Shown here: piece by piece, positions 57,001 to 64,000 of the stretch
How positions within the stretch are numbered: the stretch's first letter is position 1
How the letters are laid out: every line of letters begins with the position of its first letter
Assembly: GCA_036244855.1 (NCBI GenBank)
Contig: BQKZ01000666.1
Span: 59,086-123,085 of the forward strand
Source of the DNA: Temnopleurus reevesii
Taxonomy: Eukaryota > Echinodermata > Echinoidea > Temnopleuroida > Temnopleuridae
DNA length: 64,000 nucleotides
Reading direction: 5' to 3'
Translations under genes and position numbers: made by a program
Notes under the pieces: model-generated
Told to the model about the DNA's origin: nothing
What the model saw: the letters and a program-made list of their open reading frames with translations, nothing else
Database searches by the model: none

Positions 57001-60000
57001 CTTTCAACTCTAGCGCAAGTAAACAAGTCACAGTTAGATCATAAATAAACATGTAAAATACAGCCCGAAAACTCACTTCCCAGTAAAATCCTAAATAACA
57101 TTTAAAATAAAATCTGCAATTTTTTTTTAAACATTATTTCTTTGGTTTTTCTTTTACTTGCTTTCAAAGTCTTATTTTCTACATGAAAATATTGTTTATT
57201 GTGTTACTTGGTTCATTTTTTAATGTATTATTTGGTGGCAGCATCTCATAAGACTCTGTTCTTTCTAAATGTCTCCTCATTCGATTTTATTTGTATATTT
57301 TACCTTGTACATGAAATTGGTTTTTATTTTTGAATGAAATAAATATGAATTGAATTGAATTGAGATGTGTTCCAAAGTAATCAAGGTAAAAAAAAAAAAC
57401 CCACCTTTTCTTGACCTACTGACCGACGGTATTATTTAAAAAGAAACATTTATGGGCAACCAAACAATTATGTTTTGGCCTAATCAACAGTCTGTTTAGT
57501 AACCTGAAAGCGGGCTACGGCTTATGCTTTGTTTCTCTAATAATGATGTCTCAGATAGAGAAACAATTATTCCATAGTTGTTTACGAGCTGTAGTGTATT
57601 TTGAGAAGGTTTTACACGGTTCCAAATACGCATGTGGCCTCTGACATTCATAAGCGATATCTGCAGAATATAAATATCATTTCCAATACTTAGCAATTCC
57701 ACATGAGAACATTTAAATAGTCATTTTGATACATCATATTGCTCACATTGTATTCCTAATGTATTCTATATTAATGTCTGTATTTACGTGTCTTCACCAG
57801 CATTTGGTGTGAGAGGGTTGGGATGGAAAACCTGCGGGTTATGGAGATTAAGTTCTCCTTTTCCATGCCCCGGCAGCCCTCTCAAACCAACTGCTGGTCT
57901 TAATCAATTATTCATTTACCTAGTTCTATCATCTTTGTATCCTTTACTTATACTGTAATTGTTTTGTTTTGAATTTGCCGAATAAATAATAATAATAGTA
58001 ATAATAATGTTTAGCCATAAGCCCCGTAGTGTTACTGAGATGAACCTCTGGAAACTTTTAGAAAACAAATTATATATCACAGTCTCCATGTTGTTACACA
58101 CTAACAAAATTGGGTGAAGTTTTGCAGTGGCATTTCAGTTGAAGGGTGCAAATATCTTTTCAACCCTTATATCTGCTTGCACGATAGCAACACTTTTTGG
58201 GGTGCAGATATGCACCTTTGGGGTGGAAATATGTGGAAATATGCATACTTTCCATCCTTTCGGGTATACGCATAATTATAAGGTTTAAAATTTTAGGGGT
58301 GCTGTTATTGTACCAGTGGATTAGTTTGAAAGCACAAAACCTAGACTCTGGGTGTGTGCGTGCGTAGAGCATGATGGGTATGCATTGTGTGACTATATAT
58401 GCAGACACAAAATGAGACACACAATGTATAACCCGTATCACTCTCTGTGTATGCGCACGACGAAACCCAAGGGTCTGTTCTAGCAGACTACCAGTGGATC
58501 CATACCTACTTGTTTTAGTATGTACGAGGTTGAATCCTTATTGTAAAAAATGGTATCATACCACAAATGAAAGAATGTGATTCACTCGCATTTAATGTTT
58601 ATTACTTTCAGAGAATTTTATCCCGCACAATGGAATGAGGGTACAAGGAGTATAATTCAAATAAGACTGTAAAACAAAGACTAATTGAAAGTAACAACAT
58701 GGCAGAACTTACCTCATTATATCGAATAAAATGATCAGCAGGAGGCTGCCCAAATGCATTACTCCATTCCTGACAAACGAAACACAAATTAATTAACATA
58801 ATCCATGATTTTTCAAAATGTTATTATTTTTTTATATTTTTATTTCATTACTATATATTCCAGATTTTCCGACAAAATATAGCATTTTCCCTATACACAA
58901 ACTTACTGGTATAAATGATTCAGACACAGCAATCTTAAAATATAAAAAAAAATGAAATGCGCAGAATATGAACAGCAATTATGCAACAAAAGTGAGTACA
59001 CCCATTTTGGCAACCCTTTTCTTGTTTACCCAAATTTAATGGACAGTCAAAATTTCAATCAGTTTTTTTCCACAAACTATACGTGAATCTAAACAGTTTA
59101 CATGGATGTGGCGCTGTCCTTCTGAACAATTTGATAAAATTATCAAAAAAAACATGACAGGGGTGTATATCTACCTTTGATACATACTGTATTGCAAGTT
59201 AGATATATTGAGATAAAATGCGAAAGCAGATGAACAAAATAAAGAGGCGATGTTAAGTTGCAATGGATTTTGGCATGATTATTGTTAAACCCTCTCTCAC
59301 ATCGCAAAGTAAACACTCTAATGCCTAAATTCAATTTGGAAAAAAAGCGTCAGCTCGGAGTCAATTCTATCCGATTCAAAGTGACAAGTCTTCGAGTTAT
59401 CCACCAAGAAATAACGGTGCAAATTTCCATCTAAATAATGCAAAATCTTTTAAATATCCTAGGGTCTTTCAGGGTGCAACAACCCACCTTTTCATGAAGG
59501 TTGTGGGGTTCAGACCCGAGCAATGAAGGGTCGAATCATTTTAAGTCAGACGCTCTATCCACTGACCTGTAAAGACACTTTCATGGACCGATGGACATTA
59601 TGACATCAGACCTTTGGTTAGCCTCAAGCTAACTTTTTTTTTTTTGGGGGGGGGGGGGGGGGGTGGGGGGATGCTGTCACCCTTAATGGATAGACGGGAA
59701 ATGTGTTTTCATCGTTCGCGGATAAGGAGTCTCTTTGCTTGATGTCTTATGAATTAGTCTATTGGTCAAAAGCAGCAGATACTCAATCGGTAGAGTGTTT
59801 GGCTTTGAATTAAGCGTTCCTTTATAGCGTTGGTTCGATTTTTTTTTGCAATATTTGGTAAAATATTAAACACTGAGGAAAAAGTGTAATAGCTCAATGG
59901 ATGCACGAAGTGTTGGCACATGCATAATTGCACCTTTTTTCTAAGTGCCTACTTTTATTGTGCCTACATTCAATTAATGTCACACAGGTTCGAATAACAG

Positions 60001-63000
60001 TAACCCATTTGTAAAATGAGTTGGCTCCGAGCTGATGCTAATCTAAATCGAATTTCAGTCTGGAAAATCAAAGCTTTGCTAAAAAGGTAATAAATGAAAT
60101 AGGGACACACTGAATTGGCTAGGAACAGCATTAAGAAAGCAGTTAAACGAAAGACAACTTATTGTTTAAATTAGTTATATATTGGTTATTTTTTAAGCCT
60201 ACGCTACCTCGTATTTTTAATATGGGACATACGGTTGTATATCCAATTCGGACCCAGCTTGCTCAACTTTTAATCAAAGAGGCAGTAAAATGATAGTCAA
60301 ATTTTAATTTTGTCGTCTTTGGTATTGCTCTACGTTGACATTGATATTATACCAGTTGTAAATGTGAATATCCCTTGAGTGAATGTTTTATGGGTGTTGT
60401 CATGAGAGAGAAAATAATCAGAAAAAAAATTGACAAGAGCGCAGAAAAATACTCATAAAAGTGCCGACAGTTTAAAACAGAAAACACACACCACGCAGAA
60501 AGCTGATTAAACACTGTCAAATAGCGTTATGGTTTGCAAACAACCTCACAATAGATAGTCAGAAATTTAGACAATATTAATAAATTTGGGAAAAAGAGCA
60601 CACCAAAAAGGTAAGCTATTCATATTCTAAAAAGTACCTTGATGACGCCGAATTCGACTTATGTGTGTCATCACTTTAATTGGTAGATATTAAAAGCAGG
60701 GTGGTTGAGGAAACTATCTTCCTTTAAAGATAGACATTACGTGCCTTATTCATTAGTATCATTATTCTTTATTGTCATTATTGTTATTATTATTATTATT
60801 TATTTATTTATTTTTTTTTTTTTACAAAGGGATGATCTAGGAGGGGGTGGCAACAAAGTTGCAGTAAAGATGACGCATAGATGTCTGTGCTCCCTTTTCA
60901 ATATTCCACGGTCATGCATTTATGTAGCTATGCTTGGAAGCACGGACAGTTTTTTTCTCTCTTTATCTTTTCTGTAAAGTAACCTTTTTTTCTTCCCCTC
61001 TCTTTTTATTTAATTTTCTTTGCTTTTGAATTCACTAGTGAACCACTCCAACGCCTTCTTGAAAAAATCCTTGATCCACTTATGTTAGGATGTACACTTT
61101 TAAAAAGCTTCTGATCAGATTAATTTGGAAATGAATCTGTCAAGCAAAAAAAAAAGAGGAATCCCAAGGCACACTGAAAATAGTGGTAGAGTTCTGTATC
61201 CTTAAGGATGCAAAATTACATCCTAATTTCTTTTTAGGTATAAGTTCGGTATTTACACAGAAATTCTAACCAATTCTTTACCCAATTTTGTCATACTTGT
61301 AATTTTGATATGGAACGTCGTCTGTACAAGCTGGATCATTTCTGTGTTAATTTGACCCGGTATTTTAGAAATTTTTTTGGTGTTTTTTTTAAATATTAGA
61401 TAGGGAATGTAAACTTATAATATAAGAAGTATGAAAAAAGGGAAAATGGACAACGCAGTACGTAATGTTAGAAAAATTGCAGTCAGTAGAATAATTCGAC
61501 GCAATATAAGATATGTTTACACAAATCTAACTCAAAATAAGGAAGCTTGGATAATACAGACCAAAATAATACTTGCATGCAGAAAAGGGAAGTCTACGCT
61601 CTTAAAATATTGGGCATCATGCTGCATTCAACACAACTATCATGGCGATTGGTTAAAGATTTAACCATTTTAATGTATTTTCTTTTTACCGACCGTACCA
61701 ATCATTTTGGAATGACTTTGAAGTTGTGTGGAATGCTTTTTTGCTGGTTATAAACTTTTGCCCAACGATTTAAAGAGTATAAAAATTTAGGTGAAATAAA
61801 ACGAACACAATTGCTTTTAAATAAAGAAGAATAAGAGGAAAATAATCAATAAACCAACCAACCATGGTACCGCTTGTATATTGCGAAGATTCGCTTAAAA
61901 CGCTCTGTAAGGGGGTCAATATGAAATAACGACACATCATCACCACACACTACAAAACAGTAACAATAATTTGAATATCATAATTCTTAATAACAATGAT
62001 AATGAAAGCAATAAATGTTTCCCAAACCTATGACACCGAATATTTTCTTCACAATGCTGTTGCATTTTGTGAAAACAAAACTGCTCGCTCGGCTTAGCCA
62101 GTAAATAACACCATTGTCTCAAAAATATCTTAATAGACCCAACTTTGAAGTAAAAAGAATAGAAAATAAGCACATTGGACTGAATTGAATTAAATTTTGC
62201 CGAATGTTTTCGTCCTCCACATATAGATTAAAAATGCAACTGGGCAATTCCACACGAGAAAATGGGGAAAATGTAATTCCGTTACCACTGTTTTGTGAAG
62301 TTTAAAGCCCAAACGGAAGAAGTAAACTTGAAATATCCTTTCATATGGCGCAGAGGTACTAATGCCATCACCTGAAACACAAAATCTGTGAGTTTTCTTT
62401 TTTTGTTTGGAGACCAGCGAGATATTGTCAGTCGGTAACGGAATTACTCTCTGGTAATTCCGTTACCGACTCACAACACCTTGCTAATCTACAAACAAAA
62501 ACGAGATCTGACAAATTTTGTGTTTCAGATGATGGCATTAGTACCTCTGCGCCATATGCAAATATTCAAACTGAGTAAGATCATACAAGTATAGCACAAA
62601 GGAATATAATAAGAGCAAAAAAAAAAAAAAAAAACTCTGATTTGTAATTCCGTTACCGTGGAATTGCCCAACTTTGTGTCTCGAAACATGTTCACATTTC
62701 TACGTCATGCATCACACAACTTTGACAAAAAAGATTGAAGCAGAGCTGTAATTAGTTGTCTAAATACTTGTAAACTGTTGTGTTGTGTTATTCTATTTAC
62801 CTTGGCTACCAGTCACATGACACTACATTTAATCGAATAATAAACGTCATATTTCAGGAAAATGCAGTGTAAAGGCCCCAGCACACCAAACACGGCACGG
62901 CATAACGGCACGGTATTTGCGCGCTATCTAGGTTGTTATTGGTCAGCGCGCTCCTCCGCGCACAAAATTTGTAACAATTGGCCAATCACAGGGGAGATAG

Positions 63001-63163
63001 CGCGCAAAAACCGTGCCGTGATGCCGTGCCGTGTTTGGTGTGCTCGGGCCTTCAGTACAGTATGAATATGGAAGTAAGTTAAACGGTAAGCTAGTGACAT
63101 CATACTCACGTGAGAAGCAACTATCCAATGATATTCGCCGATCGTCATTCCAAACATGGCGGC
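40674..63163 (-). CDS. Ionotropic glutamate receptor subunit, non-NMDA type (12 exons, 5' end outside window)
   Basis: In transcript order: 63163-63110, 58769-58713, 55873-55685, 55283-55122, 52944-52828, 51895-51791, 50160-49969, 49164-49006, 47047-46876, 45306-45074, 43637-43393, 40998-40674. All introns are GT-AG and the join is open for 669 codons. It covers the end of the amino-terminal domain, the S1 ligand lobe, M1, a pore loop with CLQQG (Gln at the Q/R site), M3 with [11 protein letters not shown] (family norm SYTANLAAF), the S2 lobe, M4 and a short cytoplasmic tail. The overall match is to the AMPA/kainate/delta side of the family: PEEI after M4-proximal Cys, [13 protein letters not shown]. 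Binding-pocket residues resemble glycine/D-serine-binding subunits (see findings). The protein would act as a ligand-gated cation channel subunit at the plasma membrane. Assignment to kainate, delta or the invertebrate epsilon or phi groups needs a tree. Six exons have partial tandem copies. Confidence 0.92.
41119..41186 (-). pseudogene. Receptor last-exon relic B
   Basis: Acceptor GAGCAG, then [17 protein letters not shown] and a run into intron with an in-frame stop before M4. The acceptor looks usable. Confidence 0.8.
41298..41374 (-). pseudogene. Receptor last-exon relic C
   Basis: Acceptor GATCAG and 5' part of the last exon; one base is missing in the EEG region (frameshift). Confidence 0.75.
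41452..41530 (-). pseudogene. Receptor last-exon relic D
   Basis: Acceptor AAACAG, then [17 protein letters not shown]; stops short before M4. Confidence 0.78.
41641..41719 (-). pseudogene. Receptor last-exon relic E
   Basis: Homologous 5' part, but the acceptor has mutated to GAGCAA. Confidence 0.75.
41816..41931 (-). pseudogene. Receptor last-exon relic F (longer)
   Basis: Covers [32 protein letters not shown]; acceptor ATCAG. It extends about 35 bases further into the exon than relics B-E. Confidence 0.78.
42370..42483 (-). pseudogene. Partial copy of S2 exon (3' part plus donor)
   Basis: Encodes [20 protein letters not shown] and the rest to NLSVA with donor GTAAGT. It is cut at its 5' side by the N at 42484. 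Nearly identical to 43393-43510. Confidence 0.75.
42485..42576 (-). pseudogene. Receptor last-exon copy G, next to single N
   Basis: Identical to the intact last exon over the whole compared stretch (CATTCTGAAG... to GTCAGCA), ending at the N at 42484. Identity this high next to a gap base suggests a false duplication or a very recent one. Confidence 0.75.
42657..42854 (-). pseudogene. Receptor last-exon relic H, split by a SINE
   Basis: The homologous 5' part is interrupted at about 42720-42826 by a short repeat with 'AACGGCTTTTATATAGCGC'. The two halves (42657-42718 and 42828-42854) read on from each other. Confidence 0.75.
42932..43049 (-). pseudogene. Receptor last-exon relic I
   Basis: Acceptor AACAG, 5' part through ERESI and [12 protein letters not shown] has become a Lys/Glu variant and one indel breaks the frame. 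It is the most upstream unit. Confidence 0.75.
43393..43637 (-). CDS. Receptor exon (S2 lobe)
   Basis: 245 nt, phase 0 to 2, acceptor TCATTACAG, donor GTAAGT. It encodes [28 protein letters not shown] and [20 protein letters not shown]. The residue aligned with the kainate amino-group-binding Glu is Asp, preceded by Trp. Two 5'-part copies (43863-43986, 44208-44329) lie upstream, separated by CAT repeats; a 3'-part copy lies downstream at 42370-42483. Confidence 0.95.
43663..43861. repeat. CAT microsatellite between S2 exon and relic 2
   Basis: (CAT)n with CGT and CAC variants. Very similar in text to 44010-44207, so the repeat was copied together with the exon relic. Confidence 0.92.
43863..43986 (-). 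pseudogene. S2-exon relic 2 (acceptor plus 5' part)
   Basis: Acceptor TTACAG, then [20 protein letters not shown] and KNEDY-like end; a 5-base insertion (ATAAT) in the DYAFFWD codons shifts the frame, and the copy runs into a CAT repeat. Confidence 0.82.
44010..44207. repeat. CAT microsatellite between relics 2 and 3
   Basis: (CAT)n, same variant pattern as 43663-43861. Confidence 0.92.
44208..44329 (-). pseudogene. S2-exon relic 3 (acceptor plus 5' part)
   Basis: Same structure and same 5-base insertion as relic 2, so one was copied from the other. Between them lies a CAT/CAC repeat. Confidence 0.82.
44354..44720. repeat. CAT microsatellite tract
   Basis: Two long runs separated by an AACAGCAACAT stretch. 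All open frames here (poly-His, Ser, Asp, Met or Ile) are artefacts. Confidence 0.92.
44725..44829 (-). pseudogene. M3-exon relic (3' part plus donor)
   Basis: Encodes [20 protein letters not shown] and [14 protein letters not shown] in an open frame; donor GTAGTG. It lies downstream of the intact exon, within the CAT-repeat region. Confidence 0.8.
44830..45065. repeat. CAC/CAT tract
   Basis: Impure CAC/ATC repeat between the M3-exon relic and the intact M3 exon. Confidence 0.88.
45074..45306 (-). CDS. Receptor exon (M3 and start of S2)
   Basis: 233 nt, phase 1 to 0, acceptor TTGGCAG, donor GTAGTT. It encodes [20 protein letters not shown], then [18 protein letters not shown], the channel gate motif with T in place of the first S, and [18 protein letters not shown] in S2. 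A donor-side copy lies downstream (44725-44829). Confidence 0.95.
45307..46875 (-). other. Receptor intron between M1/M2 and M3 exons
   Basis: AT-rich with one N at 45634 and an (AATA)n run at 46780-46820. No exon relic or gene seen. Confidence 0.6.
46876..47047 (-). CDS. Receptor exon (M1 and pore loop M2)
   Basis: 172 nt, phase 0 to 1, acceptor TTCACAAAG, donor GTAATG. It encodes [20 protein letters not shown] (M1), RLSPYSA, an acidic/Gly loop, and [16 protein letters not shown], the re-entrant pore loop with Gln at the position that is edited in GluA2. Three 5'-part copies lie upstream at 47267-47388, 47606-47678 and 47912-47997. Confidence 0.93.
47267..47388 (-). pseudogene. M1-exon copy 2, next to single N
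   Basis: Matches the intact exon from its acceptor to the EADDF codons with only two differences; ends at the N at 47266. Its ~220-bp intron flank is also almost identical to 47048-47265. Possible false duplication. Confidence 0.78.
47606..47678 (-). pseudogene. M1-exon relic 3
   Basis: Acceptor [26 protein letters not shown] with few changes; ends at the SPYS region. Confidence 0.78.
47912..47997 (-). pseudogene. M1-exon relic 4
   Basis: First codons changed (GTATGG to GCAAGG); the rest matches to the SPYSAY region. The most upstream unit of the array. Confidence 0.75.
47998..49005 (-). other. Receptor intron before M1 exon
   Basis: Purine-rich GAGAAAG tract 48280-48540, a tRNA-like box B on the - strand at 48796-48815 (GGGTTCGAATCCTGG) and a poly-G at 48921-48934. 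Confidence 0.55.
49006..49164 (-). CDS. Receptor exon (S1 lobe with ligand-binding Arg)
   Basis: 159 nt, 53 codons, acceptor TTTTTTCACAG, donor GTGAGT. It encodes [20 protein letters not shown], with the universal alpha-carboxylate-binding Arg, then [17 protein letters not shown] and [10 protein letters not shown] leading to M1. The Pro and Ala/Thr positions of AMPA/kainate 'PL[AT]IT' read G-M-V-I-N here. Confidence 0.94.
49725..49905. mobile_element. MITE family 'CACGATATAAA', copy 4
   Basis: CAACACGATATAATATTCTC and inverse ACGGATATAGATAATAC ends; interior CTGTGCGGACATAACAATTA and AGCCGGTTCCG. Confidence 0.72.
49969..50160 (-). CDS. Receptor exon (S1 lobe)
   Basis: 192 nt, 64 codons, phase 0 to 0, acceptor CACCTTACAG, donor GTAAGG. 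It encodes [36 protein letters not shown] and [11 protein letters not shown], typical S1 motifs (GFCIDML, KYG, WNGLVG). Two partial copies lie upstream (50312-50386, 50548-50646). Confidence 0.94.
50312..50386 (-). pseudogene. S1-exon relic (short)
   Basis: Follows [24 protein letters not shown], ending at the IDML codons. No donor. Confidence 0.75.
50548..50646 (-). pseudogene. S1-exon relic (longer)
   Basis: Follows [27 protein letters not shown], then [12 protein letters not shown] and intron. No donor. Confidence 0.78.
50690..50853 (-). mobile_element. tRNA-derived SINE, second family
   Basis: On the - strand: CTCTCGGTGGTCTAGTGGTA (box A), CATCAGGAGATCGTGGGTTC with GATTCC (box B), tail CACTGTCAATCAGTGTTTAT and GGGATAAGG. 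The upstream part folds like a tRNA head, but its anticodon stem has a mismatch. Confidence 0.78.
50880..51062. repeat. Inverted repeat with second SINE tail
   Basis: AATGATTTTTCTGTTGGGTA at 50915 is inverted at 51040, and a + strand copy of the SINE tail (CACTGTCAATCAGTGTTTAT) lies inside, so two tails face each other. Confidence 0.7.
51791..51895 (-). CDS. Receptor exon (linker to S1)
   Basis: 105 nt, 35 codons, acceptor CATTTACAG, donor GTATAC. It encodes [15 protein letters not shown] and [11 protein letters not shown], the 'IG.W......L' and '..L.V.T.' strands that open the S1 ligand lobe. Confidence 0.9.
51935..52330 (-). mobile_element. Non-LTR retrotransposon 3' end (LINE fragment)
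   Basis: Minus-strand frame 52305-52108 encodes [20 protein letters not shown] and [11 protein letters not shown], the typical C-terminal signature after reverse transcriptase in LINEs whose proteins end 'GDRSF..AAP.LWN.LP...R......FK..LK..LF'. Its 3' side has GCGCAATATAAATGTAC, then a (TTA)n tail at 51938-51995. It is 5'-truncated and cannot be active; it lies in a receptor intron. Confidence 0.82.
52828..52944 (-). CDS. Receptor exon (end of amino-terminal domain)
   Basis: 117 nt, 39 codons, acceptor TTTCAAAG, donor GTAAAC. It encodes [20 protein letters not shown] and [10 protein letters not shown]; this is the 'GL[TS]G.I.F...G.R.......V' strand before the S1 linker. Confidence 0.88.
53150..53195 (+). 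mobile_element. Short SINE fragment
   Basis: AATGAACGGCTTATATATAGCGCCTATATATCAACTC matches the element that splits relic H (42720-42826) over its first ~40 bases. Confidence 0.6.
53277..53541. mobile_element. MITE-like element 'CACTGCAAAAACGCTGGTGTT'
   Basis: TACACTGCAAAAACGCTGGT...ACACCAACCGGAATCTATAT is inverted at ATATAGATTCCGGTTGGTGT...ACCAGCGTTTTTGCAGTGTA: about 60-bp ends. A related end starts at 54920. Confidence 0.85.
53948..54205. repeat. ATT/ATC microsatellite
   Basis: Impure (ATT)n with TCA interruptions. Confidence 0.92.
54564..54746. mobile_element. MITE-like element 'GGCCCGAGCACACCAAACACGG', copy 1
   Basis: About 60-bp inverted ends: GGCCCGAGCACACCAAACAC with GGCACGGCATAACGGCACGG, inverted at CCGTGCCGTGATGCCGTGCC. 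GC-rich in an AT-rich setting. A second copy lies at 62872-63052. Confidence 0.88.
55122..55283 (-). CDS. Receptor exon (amino-terminal domain, YDAV helix)
   Basis: 162 nt, 54 codons, phase 0 to 0, acceptor TTTTTACAG, donor GTATGC. It encodes [18 protein letters not shown], matching the conserved 'YDAV...A.A' helix of iGluR amino-terminal domains, and ends [11 protein letters not shown]. Confidence 0.88.
55685..55873 (-). CDS. Receptor exon (amino-terminal domain)
   Basis: 189 nt, 63 codons, phase 0 to 0, acceptor TTTTTAG, donor GTAGGT. It encodes [35 protein letters not shown] and PDYLQPIE. A truncated copy lies upstream (55912-56044). Confidence 0.85.
55912..56044 (-). pseudogene. Amino-terminal-domain exon relic
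   Basis: Follows [26 protein letters not shown] and [20 protein letters not shown] in an open frame with one codon deleted, then intron. Acceptor side only. Confidence 0.8.
56045..58712 (-). other. Receptor intron, no exon relic seen
   Basis: Contains a possible LINE tail at 57180-57361 ending TTGAATTGAATTGA, and a hairpin at 57795-57895 (GTGAGAGGGTTG / CAGCCCTCTCAAACC). Otherwise AT-rich. Confidence 0.55.
58713..58769 (-). CDS. Receptor exon (amino-terminal domain)
   Basis: 57 nt, 19 codons, phase 0 to 0, acceptor GTTTGTCAG, donor GTAAGT. It encodes [19 protein letters not shown]. Low similarity to known subunits on sight; supported by splice sites and by frame continuity with both neighbours. 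Confidence 0.75.
58770..62238 (-). other. Receptor intron, left part
   Basis: Degenerate tRNA-like texts at 59460-59580 (minus, CAGTGGATAGAGCGTCTGAC) and 59769-59840 (plus, CAATCGGTAGAGTGTTTGGC then GGTTCGATT), T and G homopolymers at 59635-59670, and AT-rich sequence. No exon seen. Confidence 0.5.
62239..62672. mobile_element. Long-hairpin element with GTAATTCCGTTACC motifs
   Basis: GGGCAATTCCACACG at left and CGTGGAATTGCCCA at right. Inside, GGCGCAGAGGTACTAATGCC is inverted at GGCATTAGTACCTCTGCGCC, and GTAATTCCGTTACC occurs in both orientations. The single strand would fold into a ~430-base hairpin. Confidence 0.82.
62872..63052. mobile_element. MITE-like element 'GGCCCGAGCACACC', copy 2
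   Basis: Ends as in copy 1 (AAGGCCCCAGCACACCAAAC / GTTTGGTGTGCTCGGGCCTT); the non-palindromic middle (GGTCAGCGCGCTCCTCCGCG) is reversed relative to copy 1. It ends 57 bp from a receptor exon. Confidence 0.88.
63110..63163 (-). CDS. Receptor exon (amino-terminal domain), first in window
   Basis: 54 nt, phase 0 to 0, acceptor TTCAAACAG, donor GTGAGT. It encodes [18 protein letters not shown], matching the 'A..GM....YHYI' strand of kainate-type amino-terminal domains. No further exon of this gene is recognisable up to 64000. Confidence 0.8.
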
Positions 63164-63348
63164 CTGTTTGAATTCAAACGAAGAGATCGTGTAATAAGTG
63201 GAATGACAATTTAGTTATATAACTAGATTAACTTGTGTAAAATGAAATTTGTTTTCTTCTGTCAGAAATACAGGAATTAATAAACAATTATGAAGGAAAT
63301 GAAATTGTGGTACATTATTGCCATTCCAACCCGAGAGTCCAGTGCCCC

Positions 63349-63487
63349 GTAACATAAAGGTTTGCGATTAATTGCTAATCTGATAGCAATTGATATCAAT
63401 CGCAAGTCTATGGCAAATCATGTGCTAAAGTTTGCAATTGATCGCAAAATCAAATAGCGATTAATCGCAAATCTTCATGTTACGGGG
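63349..63487. mobile_element. MITE-like element 'GTAACATAAAGGTTTGCGATT'
   Basis: GTAACATAAAGGTTTGCGAT at left, ATCGCAAATCTTCATGTTAC at right; interior ATTGATCGCAA repeats. The remainder of 63164-64000 shows nothing else recognisable. Confidence 0.75.
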
Positions 63488-64000
63488 GCCCAGGTTATAT
63501 TTTTAGGCTCATCATAGAGGAATGTATCTGCGAATGACTGGTGATCCTTTCATTCACTCAATGATGAACCCTGTTCGCTGAATAGCACCTGAGAAAGGGT
63601 TACCAGTCGTTCGTAGACTCGTGCGTGGATCAACGCACAGCTTTATGGAATAAAAAACAGTCCTGGAACATATTTGAATCGTATGCATCATTGTGCTGTA
63701 AACATTTGTTTGTGCCTACTTATGTTTCTAGTGATAATCTCACATAATCTCTCGTCCGTGTCTTGATTCAATGACGGCCGCTTAAGGATAGTGTTGCACA
63801 AAACCATGACTATTTACACTTTTGTTCAAACGTGTTGACCCACTGAATTAAAATGGATTTCCAAATGATGGCCCTCAATGCTACACCACCCTTTGGCTAT
63901 CGTCACTTCATGAAAACGCGAATGATAATTATGTTTCCAATGCTTGTGGACTAATAATAATAATAATATATAGCATTTAAACACGCCATCTCTCTAGTCG

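Noticed and set aside
40674..63163. NMDA-type receptor
   Set aside because: The pore has QQG instead of Asn, and the M3/M4 flanks and CPEE are of AMPA/kainate/delta type; only pocket residues resemble GluN1.

Overview
The window is animal nuclear DNA. It is AT-rich, both genes have many GT-AG introns, and it is full of tRNA-derived SINEs, short inverted-repeat (MITE-like) elements and long microsatellites. The first gene matches sea urchin ovoperoxidase in length and layout, and the SINE ending in a 'GCGCTATATAAATTGCA' type tail is of a kind I associate with echinoderms. I therefore infer an echinoderm, most likely a sea urchin or close relative. The species cannot be fixed from the sequence alone.

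Two protein genes can be assembled exon by exon, and they converge. (1) A secreted haem peroxidase on the + strand, 6160-26029, has 14 coding exons that join without a frame break into 807 codons. It has a signal peptide, a charged N-terminal region, and a full animal-peroxidase domain with distal His, proximal His, catalytic Arg/Glu and Ca loop. (2) An ionotropic glutamate receptor subunit on the - strand, 63163-40674, has 12 exons joining in frame into 669 codons. These cover the end of the amino-terminal domain, S1, M1, the pore loop, M3, S2, M4 and the stop; its 5' end lies beyond the right edge. The two 3' ends are about 14 kb apart and the genes have no evident functional link.

The most unusual signal is shared by both genes. 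Twelve of the 26 exons are accompanied by extra, partial, tandem copies of themselves, about 34 in total. Every copy spans one exon-intron junction. Copies carrying the acceptor and 5' part always lie upstream of the intact exon, and copies carrying the 3' part and donor always lie downstream. The largest sets are 8 extra copies of the start of the last receptor exon, 5 of peroxidase exon 6 and 5 of peroxidase exon 12. One copy (exon 2b, 8511-8594) is 84 nt long, keeps phase, has both splice signals and differs from its parent almost only at synonymous sites.

Layout: 1-6159 intergenic, with a tandem duplication carrying a SINE in each half; 6160-26029 peroxidase gene; 26030 to about 26790 its probable 3' UTR; about 26.8-40.6 kb intergenic with MITEs, a TAG-rich tract and LINE-like tails but no gene I can support; 40674-63163 receptor gene; 63164-64000 receptor intron or upstream sequence. 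At least 20 inverted-repeat elements in about 13 families were found by eye, including one nested inside another. Two assembly problems are visible. A Nextera mate-pair junction adapter abuts a 97-N gap at 19211-19346. Single Ns at 42484 and 47266 sit at near-identical exon copies that may be false duplications.
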